This document shows, piece by piece, positions 15,890 to 23,359 of a stretch of DNA of 23,377 nucleotides. The stretch's first letter is position 1. Each line of letters opens with the position of its first letter. Position numbers and translations under genes: made by a program. The notes under the pieces are model-generated. The model worked only from the letters and a program-made list of their open reading frames with translations. It was not told where the DNA came from and ran no database searches. The stretch spans positions 1 through 23,377 of the forward strand of contig JBIOJM010000141.1 in the NCBI GenBank assembly GCA_044450785.1. Reading direction: 5' to 3'. This DNA comes from JBIOJM01 sp044450785. GTDB taxonomy: Bacteria; Planctomycetota; Planctomycetia; Isosphaerales; Isosphaeraceae.

Positions 15890-17965
15890 TCAGGTTTTCG
15901 GCAGCATTGCCCGCAGATCGCCCAGCGGCGAAAGTTTCAACCGATCGGAGGCTCCCATCAGCTCATAGACGGAACGGGTGAATGCGAACTCCCGAAGAAT
16001 TCGGTCCGGGGAGGCGAGCCCCCCCTCCGGCTCGATCGCACTCGTTATCACCAGTGGGCGCGGAGCGACCAAGGCCGCCAGTCGGCCGACATCGCCCACG
16101 TCCAGGATGTTGGGAGCGATCAGACCCATCGGCACTCCGGACCACGGCTTCTCCCCCTGACCCACGAAGCTCACCAGGCATCCCACGCACGATACCCCCG
16201 CCACCCTCGGATCGAGCGCCGCCGCCAGAAGCGCCGGCAGACTCATCGCGCCGATGCCGATGAGAACGTAAGGTCGAGCGGGCCGCCAGAAAAACGCCGC
16301 TTTCTTGGTTTCATCCACTCGGCTCTCATCCAGGAAATCGAGCCATCGAATGATGTCCCAGACCCACTGGCCCAAAAGTGGGCGGTTAACCCACAGTCCC
16401 CATTCCGCCACGGTATGATCCGCTACGCCGGCGATGGGGCCGACGTTGGCCGCGTCAGGGAGGGTGAGCCGTGAATCAGCCAATGTCAAAGTGGCAAAGC
16501 GTGCCTCGCGCCACTGCTGGTTAATCCGCGGGAGCTGGGCTTCCTCCGGAACCCGTTGGTTGGAGGTCTTCGGGCCTGGAACGGCCAGTATTGCGGTCCC
16601 CTGGCGATCCGCCGGGCCGGCGCCAACCCGTCCGGCCGACCGAACGCCGCGCTCGGTCGCGATCGTGACGTCCCCGTCCGGGAGGAGATGAGACTCAACT
16701 TCGAGGGGCGTCTTCTTGGGGAACCCGCCCAGAATCTGATTCCGAAGCATGGTTCGCATCCGCTCGGCCTCGGCGTTCCAGCGTTCGCGATGGTCAGGCG
16801 GTCGCGGCAGCGCCGCCAGGCGCGCCTGTCCTTCCCGCCGGGCGAATTCGGGGATCGTCACGATGGTCTTGGGGCGGGACGGCCCGTCGGGATAGCAGCG
16901 GAGCGCGGCGACGTCTTCCACCGTGATGCGCGGCTCCGGAACCGGCGAACCGTCACCCCGGTCATGGAGCCATTTCTCGACCCAGCCGTACATCGCCTCG
17001 CGCATCGGCTGGTTGTAGTCGTGGCCGGAGTCGATCGCGACCTGGCGGATCTTCGCCTCCTGACCCATCAAGCGGAACCGCTCACGCGCCGCGGCCACGC
17101 TCTTGGCCGCCTCGCCGACGCTGAACTGCAAGGCGTCGCGGGTCGCACTGATCACCAGCAGGGCGCGGGGCGCGACCATGGCCAGCAGGTCGCCGGTCGT
17201 GGCGTAGGCCGCTCCCCCGGCGTTGACCTCGCAAACGCAGCAGGCCGTCGCGAGATAGGCGTCGTAGGTGCCAATCCCGCAGACTGGTATCACGGCTGCC
17301 AGCCGTTCGTCGGTCGCCCCCGCGTAGAGCGATTGGTTTCCGCCTCCCGACGCTCCCGTGATGGCCAGTCGGCCGGGATCGACTTCGCCGCGCGAGATCA
17401 GGTAATCGACGGCCCGGCGGTTGTCGTGGACCTGCAAGCCGATGAGCGGAGTCCCCACCGGCCAAAGCGACGCACCCACCAAGGCCCCGTGGTATGTACC
17501 GGGCCCCGGCTCGATTGCACGCTCGCCGGACCCGAAGGCATCCACGCAGAGAACCACATAACCCAGCCTGGCGAGCCCGATGCACCGCGGCTGGACGTGA
17601 GGGTCGATCCGCGCCCAGGCCCAGTGCCCGTGAACCGACAAGACTCCCGGACAACGACCCCGCACCGGCTCGGGACGGTACAGGTTCGCCGTCACCCGGA
17701 CTCCGGGCCTGCTCTGAAATGTCAGGCGCTCGATCGCGTATCCGTCGCGCTTCAGCGTGCCGAGGACTTCCGGCTCGAGGGGACATGGCTCGGGCGCCCG
17801 CCCGAACGCACGGCTCAAGCCAACCCGCACCCGCGCGAGCCGCTCGTCCCAGCCGCGAAGGGTCGCGGGCGGTCTAACCCCTCCTCCCGCCCCGCCCGTC
17901 GCCTGCCGGCGAATGAACGCTGAAATAGCATCATTCGGCGTTGTCTGTTCAGCCCGCGATTTCAT
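15890..17965 (-). CDS. Two-domain acetylxylan-esterase-like alpha/beta hydrolase, second domain degenerate
   Basis: A 691-aa protein with two alpha/beta-hydrolase halves. The N-terminal half has a complete triad: nucleophile in GASGG (Ser206), acid in SATRDALQ (Asp277) and base in DSGHDYNQ (His315), with the oxyanion-side VHGHWAW at about 111-117. This resembles acetylxylan esterase/dienelactone-hydrolase-type enzymes that deacetylate sugars. The C-terminal half (about 560-690) repeats the fold's landmarks (VLIGIGAMSLPA, then MGLIAPNILDVGDVGRLAALVAPRPLVI), but methionine 574 stands where the nucleophilic serine should be, so it is probably inactive. No signal peptide is evident from ATG 17965 (MKSRAEQTTPND). 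The substrate is not determinable. Confidence 0.85.
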   Translation of the reverse strand: MKSRAEQTTPNDAISAFIRRQATGGAGGGVRPPATLRGWDERLARVRVGLSRAFGRAPEPCPLEPEVLGTLKRDGYAIERLTFQSRPGVRVTANLYRPEPVRGRCPGVLSVHGHWAWARIDPHVQPRCIGLARLGYVVLCVDAFGSGERAIEPGPGTYHGALVGASLWPVGTPLIGLQVHDNRRAVDYLISRGEVDPGRLAITGASGGGNQSLYAGATDERLAAVIPVCGIGTYDAYLATACCVCEVNAGGAAYATTGDLLAMVAPRALLVISATRDALQFSVGEAAKSVAAARERFRLMGQEAKIRQVAIDSGHDYNQPMREAMYGWVEKWLHDRGDGSPVPEPRITVEDVAALRCYPDGPSRPKTIVTIPEFARREGQARLAALPRPPDHRERWNAEAERMRTMLRNQILGGFPKKTPLEVESHLLPDGDVTIATERGVRSAGRVGAGPADRQGTAILAVPGPKTSNQRVPEEAQLPRINQQWREARFATLTLADSRLTLPDAANVGPIAGVADHTVAEWGLWVNRPLLGQWVWDIIRWLDFLDESRVDETKKAAFFWRPARPYVLIGIGAMSLPALLAAALDPRVAGVSCVGCLVSFVGQGEKPWSGVPMGLIAPNILDVGDVGRLAALVAPRPLVITSAIEPEGGLASPDRILREFAFTRSVYELMGASDRLKLSPLGDLRAMLPKT

Positions 17966-18175
17966 CCTCTCAATCTAAATCGCGCCCCACCGCGGAACAA
18001 GGGGCCGGCTCGAGCCGTCCGGGACCTCCTGGAACGCAGAGTCCGCGTTGTGGTAGGTTGTCAGTCGATATCGATTCCCGTGCGCCGGGTTCGGCGGGAA
18101 GACGTCAGGGTCTGCCCTTCCACCCGTCGCGGCGCGGGGTCTTTCGACAGAACTTCAACTTGTGAGGACAACACG

Positions 18176-18793
18176 ATGGCCGAATACACTCTGCCTCCCT
18201 TGCCTTATGACTATGGTGCGCTCGAGCCGCACATCGATGCGAAGACAATGGAGATTCATTATTCGAAGCACCACCAAGCCTATGTCACGAACCTCAACAA
18301 CGCGCTGAAGGACCATCCCGAGCTCCAGGGCAAACCGATCGACGAGTTGATCGCGAATCTCGGCGCGGTTCCGGAAGCGATCCGGACGGCCGTGCGGAAC
18401 AACGGCGGCGGACACGCCAACCACTCCCTCTTCTGGCAGATCATGAAGCCGGCGGGAGGCGGCGACCCGGTCGGAGCGATCGCCGGCGCGATCGCCACCG
18501 ATCTCGGCGGTTTCGCCGCCTTCAAGGACTCGCTCGCAAAGGCCGCCCTCGGCCGGTTCGGCTCGGGATGGGCCTGGCTCATCGCCGGCAAGGACGGCAA
18601 GCTTGCAGTCAGCTCGACTCCCAACCAGGACAGCCCGATCATGGACGGCCTGACACCCCTGCTCGGCATCGACGTCTGGGAGCACGCGTATTACCTCAAG
18701 TATCAGAATCGCAGGGCCGACTACATCGGCGCCTGGTGGAATACGCTCAACTGGGACGAGATCAATCGTCGCTTCGCTTCGGCAAAGAAGTAG
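18176..18793 (+). CDS. sodA: Superoxide dismutase, Mn-type
   Basis: Converts superoxide to oxygen and hydrogen peroxide. All four metal ligands of the Fe/Mn family are present: His28 (EIHYSKHHQAYV), His83 (GGHANHSLFW), Asp166 and His170 (DVWEHAYYL). The GGHANHSLFW segment and the glutamine in STPNQDSP (Gln151) are the pattern of manganese enzymes; iron enzymes usually differ at both, though cambialistic use is possible. At 205 aa it is normal length. The frame is open for 42 codons upstream, but ATG 18176 starts the conserved N-terminus (MAEYTLPPLPYDY) and has GAGG at 18164-18167 eight bases before it. No signal peptide, so cytoplasmic. An inverted heptad hairpin begins directly after the stop. 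Confidence 0.96.
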   Translation: MAEYTLPPLPYDYGALEPHIDAKTMEIHYSKHHQAYVTNLNNALKDHPELQGKPIDELIANLGAVPEAIRTAVRNNGGGHANHSLFWQIMKPAGGGDPVGAIAGAIATDLGGFAAFKDSLAKAALGRFGSGWAWLIAGKDGKLAVSSTPNQDSPIMDGLTPLLGIDVWEHAYYLKYQNRRADYIGAWWNTLNWDEINRRFASAKK

Positions 18794-18906
18794 TGTTCAG
18801 TGTTCAGTGTTCGGTGTTCAGTGGAGAGTGGCCAGAGGTTGGCGGACCGCGAAGATAGCTCCCCGTCTTAACTGAACACTGAACACTGAACACTGAACAC
18901 TCGACA
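18794..18906. repeat. Inverted pair of heptanucleotide arrays after sodA
   Basis: Left array 18794-18821 has four units of TGTTCAG (third TGTTCGG). Right array 18872-18899 has four exact units of CTGAACA plus a degraded fifth (CTCGACA). The arrays are reverse complements, giving a 28-bp stem with one mismatch around a 50-base loop. The first unit starts at the base after the sodA stop, so the transcript would end in a very stable hairpin that may act as terminator or stabiliser. There is no U-tract. Confidence 0.9.
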
Positions 18907-18915
18907 CTAATCACC

Positions 18916-18943
18916 TTGACCATCCGGCGGTATCCGCTATGAT
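18916..18943 (+). promoter_or_regulatory. Sigma-70-like promoter for the lipoprotein gene
   Basis: TTGACC (18916-18921) and TATGAT (18938-18943) are separated by 16 bases, close to the consensus hexamers. It lies just after the sodA hairpin and about 180 bases before the lipoprotein ATG, giving a leader of roughly 170 bases. Predicted from sequence only. Confidence 0.5.
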
Positions 18944-19123
18944 GCCATCGCCTTGGCGGGACCTCGCGTCCTGCCGGCGGTTTTGCATCACCTCGTATCG
19001 GTTTCATACTTCCGCTCCAGACGGGCAGCGTCATTCCGGCGGCTGCCTTGACAGCCGAAATGCGCTGATTTTCGCCTGGCTGCCGAGTGGTGTCGGGCGC
19101 CAAGGAACGAGGAGGTCAAGTCA

Positions 19124-19489
19124 ATGGATCGGCTCAGTCGTGCGCTCGCAGGGGGGTTTGTGGCCGTGGTCCTGGGGACGGTCGTCTCTGCCTCCGGCTG
19201 CCGCAGCATGCGGAACGATGTCCCGCCCGGCAAACCCTATTCGACCACGGGAGCCACACCTCCCACGGTCGGCTTCAGCTCCGACGCCCGCCCCAATACC
19301 GGGCTCGGCGGCGGCCTGTATCCGAACGGATTGACGCCGAGCTCTCCCTCGCCGGCCGGGAATCCCGCGATGGCGGGCGCGGGCGGAGCACCCCAGCTTG
19401 GCACGCCAGGCACCAACCCAACTCCCTATGGTGCACCGTCCCCGAACCTTTACGGCGGTCCCGGCACGAACTCGGGAGCGAACCCCTGA
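19124..19489 (+). CDS. Pro/Gly-rich lipoprotein, unknown function
   Basis: A 121-aa protein with a typical export signal (MDRLSRALAGGFVAVVLGTVV) followed by SASGC, which fits a lipobox with Cys26 as the lipidated residue. The mature part is low-complexity, rich in Pro, Gly, Ser, Asn and Thr (for example GLGGGLYPNGLTPSSPSPAG), and probably disordered. No enzymatic motif is present. A strong GAGGAGG ribosome-binding site lies before ATG 19124, supporting that this is a real gene. It follows the promoter at 18916-18943 and is followed by a hairpin at 19518-19545, so it is likely a single-gene unit. Confidence 0.8.
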   Translation: MDRLSRALAGGFVAVVLGTVVSASGCRSMRNDVPPGKPYSTTGATPPTVGFSSDARPNTGLGGGLYPNGLTPSSPSPAGNPAMAGAGGAPQLGTPGTNPTPYGAPSPNLYGGPGTNSGANP

Positions 19490-19517
19490 GGCGAACGTTG
19501 GTATTGAATCCGACCCA

Positions 19518-19545
19518 GGGTCGAGCGCCCTCGAGCGCTCGACCC
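19518..19545 (+). terminator. GC-rich hairpin after the lipoprotein gene
   Basis: GGGTCGAGCGC (19518-19528) and GCGCTCGACCC (19535-19545) pair perfectly over 11 bp around a six-base loop, 29 bases after the stop. No U-tract follows. It probably ends the lipoprotein transcript or protects its 3' end. Confidence 0.5.
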
Positions 19546-19589
19546 CGGCTCGCCGGCGACCGGTCCCGGCGTGATGACTCGAGCGTCGC

Positions 19590-20360
19590 GTGAACCAGCA
19601 CCTCGCCATCGTGTTCGAGGATGACCATTGCCTGGCCCTCGCCAAGCCGGCGGGGCAGTTCACCCAGGGAACCTGGGCGCCTGCCGGCGAGATGACGCTG
19701 GAAACCGCGGTCCGCCAGTATCTCGATCCGGCCGCTCCCAGCTCGGTTTATCTGGGGATCGTCCACCGGCTGGACCGGCCCACCTCTGGCCTCTTACTCT
19801 GGGCCAAGACGATGAAAGCCGCCCGCCGGCTCTCCGCGCAATTCGAACGGCGAGCGGTGATCAAGGAATACTGGGGGATCGTCGAGCTCACGAGAGCAGC
19901 AACGGCTTCAGAATCCGTCGAAGGCACCGAGCACGTCGAAAGCGACCCGGCCGGCGTTCAAGTCTGGAGCGACTGGCTGACTCGCGCGAATGAACTCGGG
20001 GTCGCAAGCGCGGTCACCGCTGGGACGCCGGGCGCACGTGAGGCCGTGACGCGATGGCGGTTCGCGGCGGCGACGAGCCTGCCGCCGCGGTGCGCTTGGC
20101 TGCGACTCTGGCCGCAGACCGGCAGGACCCATCAACTGCGGATTCAGGCCGCGCGGCGGGGGATGCCCGTCGTGGGTGATTCGTCTTACGGATCGAGCTT
20201 ACCATTCCCAATGCCGCACGGCATCGCGCTCCACTCGCGGTCGGTCCGGTTCCGCCATCCCGTCACGGGCATCGAGACCACGCTCGTCGCCCCGCTGCCT
20301 TCGTCGTGGGCGGCCGGGGGGATGATCTTGCCCGATCCAGTGGGGCCTGCGACAGACTGA
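19590..20360 (+). CDS. RluA-family RNA pseudouridine synthase
   Basis: A 256-aa enzyme that isomerises uridine to pseudouridine in rRNA or tRNA. The family signature HRLDRPTSGLLLWAKT contains the catalytic Asp62, and later blocks fit the family (KEYWGIV, then LWPQTGRTHQLRIQAARRGMPVVGDSSYG). There is no N-terminal S4 domain, as in RluA or TruC rather than RluD. A variable insertion (about residues 92-135) separates the motifs. The start is GTG 19590, since the next in-frame ATG is inside the conserved domain; the ribosome-binding site is weak. The target base is not determinable. The stop codon abuts a nested palindrome shared with the convergent greA end. Confidence 0.9.
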   Translation: MNQHLAIVFEDDHCLALAKPAGQFTQGTWAPAGEMTLETAVRQYLDPAAPSSVYLGIVHRLDRPTSGLLLWAKTMKAARRLSAQFERRAVIKEYWGIVELTRAATASESVEGTEHVESDPAGVQVWSDWLTRANELGVASAVTAGTPGAREAVTRWRFAAATSLPPRCAWLRLWPQTGRTHQLRIQAARRGMPVVGDSSYGSSLPFPMPHGIALHSRSVRFRHPVTGIETTLVAPLPSSWAAGGMILPDPVGPATD

Positions 20361-20452
20361 GGCGCCCGGCGGATGGAAATGCACCGTAGGACGGATTGGC
20401 AATCCGTCCTACAAACACTCCGTGCTGGGTATGTTTCCATCCACCGGTCGCC
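20361..20452. terminator. Nested palindrome between convergent genes, likely bidirectional terminator
   Basis: Outer arms 20361-20379 and 20434-20452 pair at 17 of 19. Inside, GTAGGACGGATT (20386-20397) and AATCCGTCCTAC (20401-20412) pair perfectly around GGC. The outer arm begins at the base after the pseudouridine synthase stop, and the element ends eight bases before the greA stop. It fills the whole gap between two converging genes, so it can serve both as terminator. Its layout also matches the mobile-looking palindromes elsewhere in the window. Confidence 0.7.
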
Positions 20453-20460
20453 TAAATCAT

Positions 20461-20940
20461 CTACGAAATGCCGATGTTGACGATCTTGAGCTTGAGGACG
20501 CCGCGTGGAACCGGGACCTCGACCTGCGTGCCGACCTTCTTGCCCACGAGGGCCTGGCCGATGGGACTGGTCAGCAGGATCTTGTTCTGGTCGTAATCCT
20601 CATCGCCCGGTCCGACCAAGATGAAGTCTTCCTCCTCGTCCAGGTCGAGGTCGAGGACACGGACCTTCGACCCGAAGACGACCTGGTCGGAGGGCCCGCT
20701 CGGCTTGTCGACGATGTAGGCCTGGCCGAGCAGGTTTTGCAAGTCGTTGATCCGGGCCTGGAGCATTCCTTGGGCCTCGACCGCCGCATGGAATTCCGCA
20801 TTCTCGGAAAGGTCGCCGAACCCGCGAGCCTCGGCGATCTGCTCGGCAATCCGGGGCATGTCCTCGTTCTTCATCTTGTCGAGCTCGGCCTTGCGCTTGT
20901 CGTAGCCTGTCTTCGACATCGGGATTCGGTCCGTGGACAT
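20461..20940 (-). CDS. greA: Transcription elongation factor GreA
   Basis: Rescues backtracked RNA polymerase by stimulating cleavage of the nascent RNA 3' end. The N-terminal coiled coil ends in the GDLSENAEFHAA motif, whose Asp43 and Glu46 are the acidic tip residues reaching the polymerase active site. The C-terminal domain has the conserved LLTSPIGQALVGKKVG block. From ATG 20940 the protein is 159 aa, normal for GreA; GGGAGCAG upstream is the ribosome-binding site. The ATG at 20919 and an open frame upstream of 20940 are alternatives that fit less well. It lies downstream of the ABC genes on the same strand, separated by a terminator-like hairpin. Confidence 0.95.
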   Translation of the reverse strand: MSTDRIPMSKTGYDKRKAELDKMKNEDMPRIAEQIAEARGFGDLSENAEFHAAVEAQGMLQARINDLQNLLGQAYIVDKPSGPSDQVVFGSKVRVLDLDLDEEEDFILVGPGDEDYDQNKILLTSPIGQALVGKKVGTQVEVPVPRGVLKLKIVNIGIS

Positions 20941-20958
20941 GCCGGTCTGCTCCCAACA

Positions 20959-20994
20959 GAAAAACCGCGGCCTCGGAAAGCCCGACGCCGCGGT
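20959..20994 (-). terminator. Intrinsic terminator/attenuator in the greA leader
   Basis: Read on the minus strand, ACCGCGGC pairs with GCCGCGGT (8 bp) and an inner TCGG pairs with CCGA; a run of T follows at once, giving the full shape of an intrinsic terminator. It ends only 18 bases before the greA ATG, so any greA promoter must lie upstream of it. It can end transcripts from the ABC genes and also attenuate greA. Confidence 0.7.
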
Positions 20995-21017
20995 CATTCG
21001 CTTCTTGTGACGATTTC

Positions 21018-21046
21018 AGCGTAGCTCGCGTCGCCCCGCGACGCAA
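21018..21046 (-). promoter_or_regulatory. Candidate greA promoter
   Basis: On the minus strand TTGCGT (21041-21046) is followed after 17 bases by TACGCT (21018-21023). The spacer is mostly a small inverted repeat (GCGTCGC-GGG-GCGACGC, 21028-21044) that could be an operator. The -10 match is modest. Confidence 0.3.
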
Positions 21047-21083
21047 GCCCAAGTAGAGCCGAGCACTCGGTGGAGAAAGGCGG

Positions 21084-22361
21084 CTATTCGTGCCTCAGCG
21101 CCTCGATCGGGTCCATCATGGCCGCCCGGCGCGCCGGGTAGATGCCGAACAAGATGCCGATGGCCACCGAGATGCAGAATGCCAGCATGACCGACGTACC
21201 GGTCACGATCGCCTTCTGGTCGGGAATAAAATAGATGATGAGCTGTGGAATCGTGAATCCCAGCCCGACGCCGAGCATGCCTCCCACGCCCGAGAGCGCG
21301 ACGGTCTCGATCAGGAACTGCTGCGTGATGTCGCGGCGCTTGGCGCCCAAGGCCCGGCGGATTCCGATCTCGCGGGTCCGCTCCGTGACGGTCGCCAGCA
21401 TGATGTTCATGATGCCGATGCCGCCGACCAAGAGTGAGATCGCGGCGATCGTGCCCAGGATGATGCTGAACTGGCGCGCCTGCTGTTCGGCCGCGAGCAG
21501 CAAGTCGTAGGGCACGGTCATCTTGACATCCTTCTTGGGATGATAGGCCTCGTAGGCGGCTTCGATCAGCGGCACGGTCGGGCGCACTTCGTCCATCGAG
21601 CCCACCTGCACGGTGATCTGGGTGAGCTGGGTTTCCTCCGCCTGCATCGAGCCTGACCTCATGTCGATGATCCGCTCCCCGAACCGAAGCCGGCAGGTAT
21701 TGAGCGGGATATAAACGTCCTTATTGAAGTCCTGTGCGGCCAGGCTGCCGCCGATCCCCGCCGAGGTCTGGCGCTGTTCCGTGACGCCGACGACCGTGTA
21801 GTAGTCGGCCCCGAGCTTGATCGACTGTTCGAGCGGGTCCTCATAAGGAAAGAGCTTTTCGGCGGTGTCGTGGGCGAGCACCGCGAAGTTTTCATATTTC
21901 TCGTTGTCGGTGGCAGTCAAGAACCGCCCCTTGGCCATCTTCAGCAGGTTGAAGTCGGCGAAGTCCTCGGTGGTGCCGACCACCCGGCCGTCCAGGAAGT
22001 AGCCGCCGCGCCGGATCTGCTTGAGGATCTCACGGATCGGCAGCACCTTGCGGATTGTGGGGATCGTGTCCACGATCCGGTCGTAATCACTGTATTTCAA
22101 CCCGAAGTTGAGGATTCGTGCGGCGCGACCGCCTCCGGTCTGCACTTCCTCGCTCGGCTTCACCGAGCGGATGATGATGTTGGTCGCCCCCAGGGCTTTG
22201 ATTTGTTCCTCGGCAACCACGCTGGTCCCTTTCGCGATCGCCAGCATGGAGATCACCGCCGCCACGCCGAACACGATACCCAGGACCGTCAAGCCGGACC
22301 GCAGCTTGTGGAGCAACAGGCTCCTGATCCCCAGCTTGAGCGCGCGCCACATGCGTGCCAT
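21084..22361 (-). CDS. MacB/FtsX-type ABC transporter permease
   Basis: A 425-aa permease of the type VII ABC family. It has an N-terminal membrane helix (about residues 20-45, LRSGLTVLGIVFGVAAVISMLAIAKG), a large periplasmic MacB-type core domain, and three C-terminal helices with the typical ATVTERTREIGIRRALGAKRRDI segment, ending PARRAAMMDPIEALRHE. These proteins couple ATP hydrolysis to movements in the periplasm, driving efflux or lipoprotein release. ATG 22361 is preceded by GAGG. It lies just downstream of its ATPase on the same strand; the gap is filled by a tandem repeat. Substrate unknown. Confidence 0.93.
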   Translation of the reverse strand: MARMWRALKLGIRSLLLHKLRSGLTVLGIVFGVAAVISMLAIAKGTSVVAEEQIKALGATNIIIRSVKPSEEVQTGGGRAARILNFGLKYSDYDRIVDTIPTIRKVLPIREILKQIRRGGYFLDGRVVGTTEDFADFNLLKMAKGRFLTATDNEKYENFAVLAHDTAEKLFPYEDPLEQSIKLGADYYTVVGVTEQRQTSAGIGGSLAAQDFNKDVYIPLNTCRLRFGERIIDMRSGSMQAEETQLTQITVQVGSMDEVRPTVPLIEAAYEAYHPKKDVKMTVPYDLLLAAEQQARQFSIILGTIAAISLLVGGIGIMNIMLATVTERTREIGIRRALGAKRRDITQQFLIETVALSGVGGMLGVGLGFTIPQLIIYFIPDQKAIVTGTSVMLAFCISVAIGILFGIYPARRAAMMDPIEALRHE

Positions 22362-22373
22362 GGCAACCTCGAC

Positions 22374-22458
22374 GATTCCCCCCTATCGGAGGGGGGATAA
22401 GAGGGGGGTAGTCCTCAGGATGATTCCCCCCTATCGGAGGGGGGATAACAGGGGGGTA
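22374..22458. repeat. Two-copy tandem repeat inside the ABC operon
   Basis: A 37-bp unit at 22374-22410 recurs at 22422-22458 (48-bp period) with one difference. Each unit carries a C-run, CTATCGG and a G-run, so each can fold into a short stem of C's and G's. The pair occupies nearly the whole gap between the ATPase stop and the permease start. Confidence 0.88.
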
Positions 22459-22459
22459 C

Positions 22460-23359
22460 TTAGTGAGTCAATTCTTCGTTGGTTCGCCCCAGTTCCGGAT
22501 CGTCGGAACTGAAGTCGGATTGCCAGTAGCCGTCCGGGGCATCAGCAGGTTCCGTTCCCGCCAGGGCGGCCTTTGCTTTCTTCCTGCGCGGACTGGGCGC
22601 GTCATCGATGATCAGTCCGTCACGCATGCGAATGACCCGCTTGGCCCAGGCGGCGATGTCATCTTCGTGCGTGACCAGGATGATCGTCTTTCCCGACTCG
22701 TTGAGCTTGTCCAGGACTTCCATGATCTCCTGGCTGGTCGTGGTATCGAGGTTTCCGGTCGCCTCGTCGGCCAGGATGATGTAGGGATCGTTGATCAGGG
22801 ATCGTGCGATCGCCACGCGCTGTTGCTGGCCGCCGGAGAGCTGGGACGGGCGGTGATCGAGCCGATCGCCCAGGCCGACCAAGCCCGCCACCTCGAGCGA
22901 CCGCTGCTGTGCCTCCGGGCTGATCTCGCCCGTACCCTGGTAGGTCAAGGGGAGCTGGATGTTTTCGAGCACCGTATATTGCTGGATCAGGTTATACGAC
23001 TGAAAGATGAAGCCCAGGTAGCGGCTGCGAATCTCGGAGAGCTCGTCGTCGTCGAGGCCGGCGACATCTCGACCGCCCAGGAAATACTCGCCGGTCGTGG
23101 GACGATCGAGACAGCCCAGCAGGTTGAGCATGGTGCTCTTGCCGGAGCCCGAAGCGCCCATGATGGCGATGTATTCGCCCGGATAGAAATCGACCGAGAC
23201 TCCCCGCAGCGCGTGGACGATGACCGTCGTGATCTGGGTACGGCGGCTGAGCAAGCCGCCGCCCCCGCCCGCGTGTCCCATCTCATAGATTTTCGTGACG
23301 TCGACCAGCTTGACGATCGGCTTGCTGGCGGACTTTGCCGGGCTCGGGTCCTGGTTCAC
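22460..23359 (-). CDS. MacB/LolD-type ABC transporter ATPase
   Basis: A 299-aa ATP-binding subunit. All motifs are present: Walker A GASGSGKST (68-76), Q-loop Gln120, signature LSGGQQQRVAIARSL (174-188), Walker B YIILADE (193-199) with the following TGNLD, and the switch His231 in LVTHE. The family is about 225-250 aa; the extra length comes from an N-terminal extension, a Gly-rich insertion (HAGGGGGLLSRR, about 29-40) before the first core strand, and a C-terminal tail. The start is GTG 23359, with GGGAGGACAGGA upstream; the window ends 18 bases further, so an upstream operon gene cannot be excluded. It powers the adjacent permease. Confidence 0.94.
   Translation of the reverse strand: MNQDPSPAKSASKPIVKLVDVTKIYEMGHAGGGGGLLSRRTQITTVIVHALRGVSVDFYPGEYIAIMGASGSGKSTMLNLLGCLDRPTTGEYFLGGRDVAGLDDDELSEIRSRYLGFIFQSYNLIQQYTVLENIQLPLTYQGTGEISPEAQQRSLEVAGLVGLGDRLDHRPSQLSGGQQQRVAIARSLINDPYIILADEATGNLDTTTSQEIMEVLDKLNESGKTIILVTHEDDIAAWAKRVIRMRDGLIIDDAPSPRRKKAKAALAGTEPADAPDGYWQSDFSSDDPELGRTNEELTH

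Noticed and set aside
16556..17923. 455-codon plus-strand open frame
   Set aside because: Antisense of the esterase, whose catalytic motifs are clear on the minus strand.
19048..19076. TTGACA close to the lipoprotein gene as a -35 box
   Set aside because: No acceptable -10 hexamer follows at 15-19 bases; the pair at 18916-18943 fits better.
18804..19103. 99-codon minus-strand frame containing repeated CSVFSVQ-like peptides
   Set aside because: The repeated peptide is just the translation of the heptad array; no ribosome-binding site or homology.
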